Source: Acidobacteriota bacterium (GTDB taxonomy: Bacteria; Acidobacteriota; UBA890). Taken from it: DNA of 16,034 nucleotides. Shown here in pieces: positions 1-6,857 of the stretch; positions within the stretch are counted from its first letter, which is position 1; each line of letters starts with the position of its first letter. The translations under genes were made by a program, and so were the position numbers. The notes beneath the pieces were generated by a model, which was not told where the DNA came from, did not search any database, and was given only the letters and a program-made list of their open reading frames with translations. The DNA is taken from the NCBI GenBank assembly GCA_022563115.1, contig JADFNY010000030.1:1-16034 (forward strand), read 5' to 3'.

Positions 1-57
1 CATCAGCCTAACGCCCGAGGGTATATTGCGTCCAGGCCCGTCCCTCGGTTCCACGAG

Positions 58-87
58 TTGGTAGAGCACCGAAGACGATGATATTCT
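58..87 (+). promoter_or_regulatory. Possible sigma-70-type promoter for tRNA-Arg/tadA
   Basis: A TTGGTA hexamer (58-63) and a TATTCT hexamer (82-87) are separated by 18 nt. Each matches the -35 and -10 consensus at four of six positions. Transcription would start near 94, giving a leader of about 30 nt before the tRNA. The rest of 1-122 contains a 7-bp inverted repeat (15-21 with 42-48) and no convincing gene. This is a consensus match only and could be chance. Confidence 0.35.
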
Positions 88-122
88 GATACCTCGTTCA
101 GGCGCCGTTCGGCGTCTGCCCC

Positions 123-196
123 GCGCCCTTAGCTCAACTGGATAGAGCGTCTGGCTACGGACCAGGAGGTTGGGGGTTCGAGTCCTCCAGGGCGCG
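123..196 (+). tRNA. tRNA-Arg, anticodon ACG
   Basis: The full cloverleaf can be drawn by hand. The 7-bp acceptor stem pairs 123-129 with 189-195 without mismatch, and G196 is the discriminator base. The D arm contains GCTC...GAGC. The 5-bp anticodon stem carries the loop CTACGGA, so the anticodon is ACG. The T arm has loop TTCGAGT on a 5-bp stem with one G-T pair. CCA is not encoded and would be added after transcription. Bacterial tRNA-Arg(ACG) is normally deaminated at A34 to inosine so that it reads CGU, CGC and CGA. The gene for that deaminase, tadA, follows 30 nt downstream. Five T residues (198-202) directly follow the acceptor stem. Confidence 0.95.
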
Positions 197-226
197 CTTT
201 TTGTTTCTCCGCCGACCACCTCCGGG

Positions 227-694
227 ATGCACGCCTCCACGCCGAGCCCCAACGAAGCCTCCTGGATGGCCGTCGCGATCCAAGAGGCGGAGATCGCCGG
301 CGGCGCCGGTGAAGTTCCCGTCGGTGCGGTCGTCGTTCTCGACACCAAGATCATCGGTGCCGGTCACAACACCACCGAGGACAGCGACGATCCCAGCGGC
401 CACGCGGAGATCAACGCCTTGCGGGCCGCCGGCAAAGCTTTCGGCGACTGGCGCCTCGAGCGATCGACGCTGGTGGTCACCCTCGAACCGTGCGCCATGT
501 GCATGGGAGCGATCGCGCTGGCCCGCGTGGAGCGCGTTGTTTACGGAGCTTCCGACGCTCGCGTCGGTGCGTGCGGCTCGGCCGTGGACCTCTTCGATCC
601 GTCGATCGCGCCGCACCTGAAGTCGGTCAAGGGCGGCGTCATGGCCGACGAGTGCAGCGCGATCCTCAAAGAGTTCTTCAAGAGGTTGCGCTAG
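227..694 (+). CDS. tadA: tRNA-specific adenosine deaminase TadA
   Basis: TadA deaminates A34 to inosine in tRNA-Arg(ACG) in the cytoplasm. The 155-residue product has the cytidine/deoxycytidylate deaminase zinc site: HAE (H59, catalytic E61) and PCAMC (C89, C92). It also has the family features EVPVGAVVV, VTLEPC, VVYGASDARVGA and a C-terminal ADECSAILKEFF. The ATG at 227 is chosen because the following NEASWMAVAI lines up with the first helix of E. coli TadA. The in-frame ATG at 170 lies inside the tRNA gene, and the ATG at 266 would cut that helix. No strong Shine-Dalgarno sequence precedes 227. The gene sits 30 nt after its own substrate tRNA and could share its transcript. Its stop codon TAG is the first three bases of palindromic repeat A. 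Confidence 0.93.
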   Translation: MHASTPSPNEASWMAVAIQEAEIAGGAGEVPVGAVVVLDTKIIGAGHNTTEDSDDPSGHAEINALRAAGKAFGDWRLERSTLVVTLEPCAMCMGAIALARVERVVYGASDARVGACGSAVDLFDPSIAPHLKSVKGGVMADECSAILKEFFKRLR

Positions 695-739
695 CAGGGT
701 GCCGAAGACCCCCCCCAGAAGTTCTTCGGCACCCTGCTA
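692..739. repeat. Palindromic repeat A, stop codon to stop codon
   Basis: A perfect 17-bp inverted repeat (692-708 with 723-739) encloses a 14-nt spacer that begins with eight C residues. The first three bases are the TAG stop of tadA. The last three, CTA, are the TAG stop of the convergent lipoprotein gene, so the element exactly fills the gap between the two. There is no T-tract on either side, so it is not a canonical intrinsic terminator, although it could still block transcription from both directions or protect 3' ends. Its right arm (720-740) matches 19 of 21 bases of repeat B (5412-5432). Confidence 0.9.
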
Positions 740-1363
740 AGACGACGGGGTTGAGCCCTGACCACCGCTGGACTCGGAGCCGACGAATTCGCCGTCGTGC
801 AGAATGACGTCGTCGCGGGTGCCGGCTGTCTTGTCGGCACCGTTGGAGATCATCGTGTAGTCGTCGCCGTCCGACTCGTAGCTGAGCGCTCCGTCCCAGG
901 CATCGGTAAACAAAGCCTCGGCGTCGGTGAAATCGGGGACCAACGCCGACAAGGCGTCGGCGCTTTCGCCTTCGGGGTAGGCGCCGTTGGCTGCCTTGTA
1001 GCGCTCCAGCGCGCTGGCCGCCTCGGCCATCAGACTGATCGTGACCGAGATCTGCGCGAGATCCTTCAGATAGTAGAAGCTGCCGCCGGTCTCGACGGCG
1101 TCGAGAACCCAATTGTCTTCGAGCGGCTGAAAATAGAACGTCCACACCTCGTCGTTGAAGCGCGAAAACGCGACGCCCCGACCCTCCTCGTCGATGCTCA
1201 CGGTCCGAATCTGCAGATCGGAGTCGGGAAACTGCGCCAAGATGAGCGCCGAGGCCTGCTCCGCCGTGAACGTTGGGCCGCCGCCGCAACCGACTGCGGC
1301 GAGCGACACCACCGCCGCGGCAGCGAGCACGAGCGTGGTTCGCCGCATGTTTCGGTCGATCAT
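737..1363 (-). CDS. Lipoprotein with GspG/pseudopilin-like C-terminal region
   Basis: This is a 208-residue secreted protein. The N-terminus MIDRNMRRTTLVLAAAAVV followed by SLAAVGC is a lipoprotein signal peptide with lipidated Cys26. The ATG at 1363 is chosen because GAGGAGG lies 6 nt upstream. Another ATG six residues in is also possible. The C-terminal half has the pattern ALERYKAANGAYP, then FTDAWDGALSYESDGDDYTMISNGADKTAGTRDD. This resembles the globular, calcium-binding end of type II secretion major pseudopilins such as GspG. The usual prepilin N-terminus (a Phe-Thr-Leu-Ile-Glu helix) is absent and replaced by a lipid anchor, so it is unlikely to assemble into a pseudopilus. The specific function is unknown. 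The gene is convergent with tadA, and its stop codon lies in repeat A. The 118 nt before it contain a 14-bp palindrome at 1389-1402. Confidence 0.75.
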   Translation of the reverse strand: MIDRNMRRTTLVLAAAAVVSLAAVGCGGGPTFTAEQASALILAQFPDSDLQIRTVSIDEEGRGVAFSRFNDEVWTFYFQPLEDNWVLDAVETGGSFYYLKDLAQISVTISLMAEAASALERYKAANGAYPEGESADALSALVPDFTDAEALFTDAWDGALSYESDGDDYTMISNGADKTAGTRDDVILHDGEFVGSESSGGQGSTPSS

Positions 1364-1481
1364 TCGAAGCCTCCTCGGAATCGGCGTAGCCGGCGCGCCG
1401 GCAAGCAACACGCCTCAGAGCGAAAGTCTCGCACAGTTCTGCACCGCCATAAAACAAGATATCACGGTAAGGCAGGCGCCC

Positions 1482-2974
1482 ATGCGCCGTCACCTGACCA
1501 TCGGGATCGCCCTCAGCGCCGCAGCATTCCACCTCTACGCCGCCGGATTCTCGCCGTTCGCGGCTACGACGCCCAACGACTCATCGAACACCTCTATCTG
1601 TCGACCGAGGGGATCTGGGGGATCCCGCTCGGGGTCTCGGCGGACTTCGTGTATCTGTTCGTTCTGTTCGGTGCGATTCTCGAGGCTTCCGGCGGCGGCG
1701 AGCTCCTGATCGGGCTCGCCGGCCGCATGTCCAGCCGCAGCCACGGCGGTCCCGCCAAAACGGCGGCGGTCGCCAGTGCCTTGATGGGGTCGCTGTCGGG
1801 CAGCGCGGTGGCGAACGTCGCCACTACCGGCGCGCTGACCATTCCGATGATGAAGCGCTCGGGCTTCCGGCCGCGGATGGCGGGTGCCGTCGAGGCGGCG
1901 GCGAGCACCGGCGGTCAATTGATGCCACCGGTCATGGGAGCCGGGGCGTTCATTCTCGCCACCTGGACCAACATCCCGTACCTGCAGGTGGCCGCCGCGG
2001 CGCTGATCCCTGCGACCTTGTACTACACCGGCCTGTACATGGCGATCCATTTCGGCGCTGCCAAGGAGAAGCTCGGCGCCCAGACGGACACCGCGCAACC
2101 CGGAACGCTCGCCCAGCGCCTCCACCTGTTGGTGCCAATCGTCGTCATCGTCGTGTTTCTGGCGCTCGGGCGCTCGCCGATGCGGGCCGCCTTTTGGGGC
2201 GTGATCACTGCCGCTGTGGCGACGGTGGCCCGGTCGGCCACTCGAATGGACCCCGACGGGTGGCGCCGGGCGCTGATCGCCGGCTCATCCGGCACGGTTC
2301 AAGTGGCGGCGGCGTGCGCGACCGCCGGGATCGTGGTCGGCGTCGCGTCGCTGACCGGGATCGGGCTGCGGATGTCCGAATTGATCATCACCGTCGCCCA
2401 GGGGCAGCTTTCGGTTGCCCTGCTGCTGACGGCGCTAGGATCGATCATCCTCGGCATGGGCCTACCGACCACCGCGGCCTATGTCGTGCTCGCGGCGCTC
2501 GGCGCCCCCGCCCTGACCGAGCTCGGCGTCCCATTGCTCGCTGCCCACTTGTTCATCTTCTACTTCGGCTGCCTGTCGAATGTGACGCCACCGGTAGCCC
2601 TCGCCGCCTACGCCGCGGCCGGCTTGGCCGGCTCGTCGCCGTTGCGCACGGGTGTCACCGCCATAGGCCTGGCGATCGACGGCTTCCTGGTGCCGTTCGC
2701 GTTCGTCTACGACCCCTTCCTACTGCTATCGGGCTCGGTGCTCGGAATCATCGCCACAGCGCTGACCGCCGCCATCGGGGTGGCCTCAGTGGCCGCTGGA
2801 ATCGCCGGCTACATCGGCCGTCCAGTGCCCGCGCTCGGGCGCGCCATCCTGGTTGCCGCCGGGATCGCCCTGCTGGCGCCGGGGTGGATCAGCGACGGGC
2901 TCGGCATCGCTGTTTTCGGCGCCGCGCTTTGGCTCTGGCGAGAACCCGGTAGAATGGTCGAAAATGCCGCGTAG
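1482..2974 (+). pseudogene. TRAP transporter fused permease, internally deleted and frameshifted
   Basis: The ATG at 1482 opens MRRHLTIGIALSAAAFHLYAAGFSPFA, a typical N-terminus and first membrane helix of fused DctQM permeases of TAXI-type TRAP systems. That frame then loses similarity. From about 1550 the +2-shifted frame reads LAVRGYDAQRLIEHLYLSTEG and continues to the stop at 2974 as an intact DctM-type domain, with PPVMGAGAF, GMGLPTTAAYV and NVTPPVALAAY. In the intact paralogue at 12695-14662 the corresponding HRGY lies at residue 164, so about 130 residues (DctQ-like helices and linker) are missing here. The join falls in a 14-nt stretch (1550-1563) readable in both frames. No good start codon with a ribosome site exists for the downstream frame alone. 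The product is probably nonfunctional. An assembly collapse at a short repeat is the main alternative. The strand is shared with the TAXI receptor at 8206, which has no other nearby permease on that strand. Confidence 0.75.
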
Positions 2975-3152
2975 ACGCGACTTTCAGCTAAATCGGACGT
3001 TCGCTTCTGGGACCTGGCCGTCCCACAAACGGACAGCACCGGCGGACGCATCGGCTCCTCGGGCGAAACACGGTGAAACGTTTTTTGCTGCGGCGCGTAA
3101 ACTCTTAAGGGACTCACGCAAATTTCGCTGAATTTGTCGAAACCGGCCTTTC

Positions 3153-3168
3153 CGGCACGGCGTTTGCT
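3153..3168 (+). promoter_or_regulatory. Sigma-54 (-24/-12) promoter upstream of the adaptor gene
   Basis: CGGCACGGCGTTTGCT matches the sigma-54 consensus TGGCACG-N4-TTGCW at every specified base except the first T. The invariant GG (3154-3155) and GC (3166-3167) are 10 nt apart, as required. Transcription would start near 3179, giving a leader of about 38 nt before the ATG at 3217. A sigma-54 activator gene lies 2.2 kb downstream. The rest of 2975-3216 holds a 6-bp hairpin without T-tract (3008-3025), a TTTCG/CGAAA dyad (3122-3126 with 3138-3142) and no gene. No activator-binding site was identified with confidence. Confidence 0.75.
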
Positions 3169-3216
3169 CAATACGCCTTCAGAACTCTGTGTTGTTGCGA
3201 TCGACTCGAGGACCAG

Positions 3217-4467
3217 ATGGATATCAAGCGCGATACTTCAGGCAAAAAGAAGCTGCGCATCCTGTATGGTGCAGCCGCGATTCTGGCGGTCATCGGGATC
3301 ACTTATTTCCTGTCGCAACTGGATCGAGCGGCCCCGACGGTCGAAAGCGCCACCCTCTGGATGGACCAAGTGGAACGCGGCGAGCTCCTGCTGGAGCGAC
3401 GAGGCGCCGGGACGCTGGTGCCCGAAGAGGTGCGCGCCATCACCGCCCGTTCCGCCGGCCTCGTCGAGGAACGCTTTTACCTGCCGGGTGCGCAAGTCAC
3501 GGACGACACCGTCCTGTTGCGGCTCAGCAACCCGGACGTCAAGCTCGCGGCGCAGGACGCCGCGTGGGCCCTCGAGGCCGGGCAGGCCGACCTGCGGAAC
3601 CTCGAGGTAACGCTCGCGACGCAGCGGCTGCAACAGCGCTCGAACGCGGCGTCGGTACGGTCGACGTTTCTTACCTCGAAGCTGAGAGCGACGATGTACC
3701 AGCAGCTTTTTGACGAAGAGCTCACCTCCCGCCTCGAGTTGCAGCTCCGCGTTACAACCGCCACCGAGGCGGAGACCCGTCACAACATCGAGCAGGAGCG
3801 ACTCCAGATTCTCGAGCAGTCAATCGAGGCCCAGCTCGACTCGCGCCGTACCCAGGTGCAGCAACTCGAAGCTCAGTACGAGCTCGCCCTGGCGGATCTC
3901 GAGGCCCTGAACGTACGCGCCGGTATCGTCGGCGTGTTGCAAGAGGTCTCGGTGGAGATCGGTCAGTCGGTCACACCGGGCACCGTGCTCGCCCGCGTTG
4001 TGAACCCCTTCAAGCTCAAGGCCGAGCTCCGGATCCCGGAAACGCAGGCCAAGGACATCGTCATCGGACAGCCGGTGATCGTCGACATTCGCACCGCGAC
4101 CATCCCGGGCCGGGTCAGCCGCATCGACCCCTCGGCCTCCCAGGGGACGGTAACCGTCGACGTCGAGTTGCTCATGGATAAGCTGCCCATCGGCGCCCGG
4201 CCGCAGCTTTCGGTCGACGGAACGGTCGAAATTGAACGCCTGGCCGACGTATTATTCGTCGGGAAGCCGGCGTACGGCCAGTCGAACAGCCAGGTTAGTT
4301 TGTTCAGGGTCACCGAGGACGACTCTTACGCGGAGCGCACTTTTGTGAAACTCGGCCTCAGTTCGGTCAACTTGATCGAGGTCATCGAAGGTTTGAAAGA
4401 AGGCGACAAGGTGATCCTCTCGGATATGTCCAAATGGGACTCCGTCGACCGCGTGCGCCTGCGGTAA
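3217..4467 (+). CDS. HlyD/MacA-type periplasmic adaptor (membrane fusion protein)
   Basis: The 416-residue protein is anchored in the inner membrane by one helix (about residues 14-33) and projects into the periplasm. There it would link an inner-membrane transporter to an outer-membrane channel. Order of parts: an N-terminal beta/lipoyl half (about 55-105), a long Glu/Gln/Arg-rich coiled-coil hairpin (about 110-230), the second lipoyl half (GIVGVLQEVSVEIGQSVTPG) and a beta-barrel region (LKAELRIPETQAKDIVIGQP). GAGGA lies 4 nt before the ATG. The gene follows a strong sigma-54 promoter and precedes an ABC ATPase by 44 nt, so the pair is probably one operon. This is the MacA-like arrangement, but the permease that normally accompanies the pair is absent. 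The cargo is unknown. Confidence 0.88.
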   Translation: MDIKRDTSGKKKLRILYGAAAILAVIGITYFLSQLDRAAPTVESATLWMDQVERGELLLERRGAGTLVPEEVRAITARSAGLVEERFYLPGAQVTDDTVLLRLSNPDVKLAAQDAAWALEAGQADLRNLEVTLATQRLQQRSNAASVRSTFLTSKLRATMYQQLFDEELTSRLELQLRVTTATEAETRHNIEQERLQILEQSIEAQLDSRRTQVQQLEAQYELALADLEALNVRAGIVGVLQEVSVEIGQSVTPGTVLARVVNPFKLKAELRIPETQAKDIVIGQPVIVDIRTATIPGRVSRIDPSASQGTVTVDVELLMDKLPIGARPQLSVDGTVEIERLADVLFVGKPAYGQSNSQVSLFRVTEDDSYAERTFVKLGLSSVNLIEVIEGLKEGDKVILSDMSKWDSVDRVRLR

Positions 4468-4511
4468 CGGTCCAGCAGCCCCGCCAAATCCCATAGCCAA
4501 GGAGTGCGCAC

Positions 4512-5282
4512 ATGAGCTCAGAACGAACGACGCTGATCCACCTCGATGGCGTCACCAAGATTTTTTACACCGAGGAGGTCGAGACCCACGCCCTCTCGGA
4601 CATCAACATGGACATCAAGACCGGCGAGTTCGTCTCGATCGCCGGGCCCTCGGGCTCGGGTAAGACGACCTTGCTGTCGCTGCTCGGCCTGCTCGATACG
4701 CCCTCCAGCGGCAACTACGTGCTCAACGAGCACCCGGTGGAGGACCTGTCGGCGTCGCAGCGCGCCCGGGTGCGCAACCGCGAGATCGGCTTCATCTTTC
4801 AGAGCTTCAACCTGATCGGCGATCTGACGGTGTACGAAAACGTCGAGCTGCCTCTCACCTATCGCGGCATGGCCAAGGGCGAGCGTCGCGAGCGCGTCGA
4901 GACGGCCTTGGAGCGCGTCGGCATGTCGCACCGCATGAAGCACTACCCGAGCCAGCTCTCGGGTGGTCAGCAGCAGCGGGTCGCGGTTGCCCGCGCCGTC
5001 GTCGGCAGCCCCTCGATCCTTCTCGCCGACGAGCCCACGGGTAACCTCGACTCGGGCAACGCCGAGGCGGTCATGAGCCTCATGGGCGAGCTGCACAACG
5101 AGGGCGCGACCATCTGCATGGTGACCCACGATCCTCGCTGGGCAGGTTACGCCGACCGCACGATCAACCTCTTCGACGGCCGCGTCGTGGACGACGACGT
5201 GCTCGCCGACCAGCAGCTCATACACCACGTCGCCGAAAGCGTGCAAGCTCCGGCAGAAGCCGAGACAACGGAGTCGACCTAA
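4512..5282 (+). CDS. ABC transporter ATP-binding protein, MacB/LolD type
   Basis: This 256-residue cytoplasmic ATPase would energise an exporter or an extraction machine. All nucleotide-binding motifs are intact: Walker [10 protein letters not shown] (45-53), Q-loop Gln97, signature LSGGQQQ (149-155), Walker B ILLADEP (169-175), D-loop NLDS and H-loop His206 in MVTHD. The length and the [22 protein letters not shown] segment are typical of the LolD/MacB/FtsE group. AAGGAG lies 6 nt before the ATG. The gene follows the adaptor and is closed by an intrinsic terminator. It contains no membrane segments, and no FtsX-like permease is encoded anywhere in the window, so the partner must be elsewhere or lost. 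The last 20 or so residues are a nonconserved Ala/Glu-rich tail. Confidence 0.9.
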   Translation: MSSERTTLIHLDGVTKIFYTEEVETHALSDINMDIKTGEFVSIAGPSGSGKTTLLSLLGLLDTPSSGNYVLNEHPVEDLSASQRARVRNREIGFIFQSFNLIGDLTVYENVELPLTYRGMAKGERRERVETALERVGMSHRMKHYPSQLSGGQQQRVAVARAVVGSPSILLADEPTGNLDSGNAEAVMSLMGELHNEGATICMVTHDPRWAGYADRTINLFDGRVVDDDVLADQQLIHHVAESVQAPAEAETTEST

Positions 5283-5303
5283 GCGACGCAGTGTTTTGCG
5301 CGG

Positions 5304-5344
5304 GCGGCGGGATCGTGCCGGACGCACCATCCCGCCGCTTTCTC
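5304..5344 (+). terminator. Intrinsic terminator after the adaptor/ATPase operon
   Basis: A perfect 10-bp GC-rich stem (5304-5313 with 5329-5338) has a 15-nt loop and is followed directly by TTTCTCT. It begins 22 nt after the stop codon of the ABC ATPase and would separate that operon from the regulator gene. Confidence 0.8.
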
Positions 5345-5386
5345 TGTCGGTGGCGGATCGGTGCCAACCGTTCGCTCCCTTGTTAG

Positions 5387-5431
5387 AGCAGGGTGCAACG
5401 GCACCCCCGGGAGTTCTTCAGCGCCCTGCTA
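5387..5431. repeat. Palindromic repeat B, same family as repeat A
   Basis: The outer arms AGCAGGGTGC (5387-5396) and GCGCCCTGCT (5421-5430) pair with one G-T wobble. The left arm is identical to that of repeat A (693-702), and the right part (5412-5432) matches repeat A (720-740) at 19 of 21 bases. The inner left arm has diverged and can form its own hairpin, GGGTGC-AACG-GCACCC. It lies between the terminator of the ABC operon and the GTG start of the sigma-54 activator, 11 nt upstream of that start, so it occupies the activator's leader or promoter region. Confidence 0.85.
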
Positions 5432-5441
5432 AACTGAGCAC

Positions 5442-6821
5442 GTGACGACAAATTTGCAGCCCAGCATTCTCATCGCCGACGATCAGCCGGACGTGTTGGA
5501 AGCCCTGCGCCTGTTGCTCAAGGGCGAGGGATTTCGCATCGACACGGTGACCTCGCCGGTCGGGATCATCGCGGCGCTCGAGGAGGGTAGCTTCGACGGC
5601 CTGTTGATGGACCTGAACTACACCCGAGACACGACCTCGGGGCGCGAGGGGCTCGATCTGTTACCGCAGCTCCGCGACCTCGACAGCACCCTGCCGGTGA
5701 TCGTCATGACCGCGTGGGGAAGCGTCGACGGCGCCGTCGAGGCCATGCGCCATGGGGCCCGCGACTACATCGAAAAGCCGTGGGACAACGCTCGGCTGAT
5801 CGCTACCGTGCGCACCCAACTGGAGCTCGGCCGGGCGCTGCGGCAGAGCCAGCGGCTCGAGGTTGAAAACCGCATGCTGCGGCGCGAGGGTCTGCCCGAG
5901 ATGATCGCTGAGTCGCGCGCCATGGAGCCCATCTTGAAGCTGATGGAGCGGGTGGGGCCGTCGGACGCCAACCTCCTGATCACCGGAGAACACGGCACCG
6001 GCAAGGAAATCATCGCCCGCTGGCTGCACGCGGGCTCGAACCGCGCTGACCGGCCGCTGGTGACCGTCAACGTCGGCGGTCTTGCCGAAGGGACGTTCGA
6101 AAGCGAGCTGTTCGGCCACGTGAAGGGAGCCTTCACTGACGCCAAGACCGATCGGGTCGGCTACTTCGAGCTCGCCGACCACGGCACGCTGTTCCTCGAT
6201 GAGATCGCCAACGTTCCGATGCCACAGCAGCCGAGCTTGCTGCGCGTCATCGAGAGCGGCGAGATGCAACGGGTCGGCTCGTCGCGGACGCGCCGGGTCG
6301 ACGTTCGCATCATCTCCGCGACCAACGTCGATGTGCAACAGGAGATCGAGAAAGAGCGCTTCCGAGAGGACCTTCTCTACCGTCTGAACACGGTGGAGAT
6401 CCCGCTGCCGCCGCTCCGCGATCGGCGCGAAGACATTCCGCTGCTGGCGGCACACTTTCTGCGCCGGCACGCGGCCCACTACGGTCGGGACGTCTTCGAA
6501 TTCGAATCGATGGCCATGCAGTTGCTGCTCGAACACCCCTGGCCCGGCAACGTCCGTGAGCTCGAGCACGCCGTCGAGCGTGCCTGCCTGATGGCAAGCG
6601 GCACCAAGGTGACGGTTGAAGATCTGGGACTGCGCGAACGCCCCGACGGCACCGCGCGGCTCGAACAAATGAAACTGGAAGAAGCCGAACGGTACCTGAT
6701 CCAGAAGGCGCTCGGCCGCGTCGACAACAACGTCAGCCAGGCAGCCGAAGCGCTCGGGCTCAGCCGCAGCGCTCTGTATCGTAGGCTGCAGCGCTTCGGG
6801 TTACATGTAGCAGACAACTAA
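5442..6821 (+). CDS. NtrC-family sigma-54-dependent response regulator
   Basis: This 459-residue DNA-binding activator opens sigma-54 promoters after phosphorylation. The receiver domain (about 8-125) has acidic D13/D14, phosphoacceptor D57, T90 and K112. The AAA+ domain has Walker A GEHGTGKE (182-189), Walker B GTLFLDE and an arginine-rich RFREDLLYRLN sensor segment. The sigma-54 contact loop reads GAFTDA (229-234) instead of GAFTGA. A C-terminal Fis-type helix-turn-helix follows (NNVSQAAEALGLSRSALYRR). The start is a GTG. No clear Shine-Dalgarno sequence precedes it, and repeat B ends 11 nt upstream. The cognate kinase follows after 36 nt. The likely target is the sigma-54 promoter at 3153-3168, inferred from proximity and promoter type. 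Confidence 0.93.
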   Translation: MTTNLQPSILIADDQPDVLEALRLLLKGEGFRIDTVTSPVGIIAALEEGSFDGLLMDLNYTRDTTSGREGLDLLPQLRDLDSTLPVIVMTAWGSVDGAVEAMRHGARDYIEKPWDNARLIATVRTQLELGRALRQSQRLEVENRMLRREGLPEMIAESRAMEPILKLMERVGPSDANLLITGEHGTGKEIIARWLHAGSNRADRPLVTVNVGGLAEGTFESELFGHVKGAFTDAKTDRVGYFELADHGTLFLDEIANVPMPQQPSLLRVIESGEMQRVGSSRTRRVDVRIISATNVDVQQEIEKERFREDLLYRLNTVEIPLPPLRDRREDIPLLAAHFLRRHAAHYGRDVFEFESMAMQLLLEHPWPGNVRELEHAVERACLMASGTKVTVEDLGLRERPDGTARLEQMKLEEAERYLIQKALGRVDNNVSQAAEALGLSRSALYRRLQRFGLHVADN

Positions 6822-6857
6822 CACGCCGGGCATCGACGGCCCATCCAGGAGGAACTC

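Noticed and set aside
43..75. A tRNA-like D-arm string (GAGTTGGTAGAGCACC) upstream of the tRNA, suggesting a second tRNA.
   Set aside because: No acceptor, anticodon or T-arm partner can be paired around it.
170..226. An upstream ATG that would extend TadA by 19 residues.
   Set aside because: It lies inside the tRNA-Arg gene and the extra residues have no counterpart in TadA.
690..695. GCTAGC at the boundaries of repeats A, C and D as a possible insertion target.
   Set aside because: The same hexamer also occurs within or at the end of coding sequences (near 7751, 8214 and 9426), so it is not diagnostic.
797..1550. A long plus-strand open frame antisense to the lipoprotein and continuous with the TRAP permease, as an alternative 725-residue protein.
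   Set aside because: The first 250 residues are low-complexity antisense translation of the lipoprotein. TRAP similarity begins only at about 1550.
2975..3131. A short plus-strand frame running from the end of the TRAP gene into the intergenic region.
   Set aside because: No ribosome site, no recognisable sequence, and it runs up to the sigma-54 promoter region.
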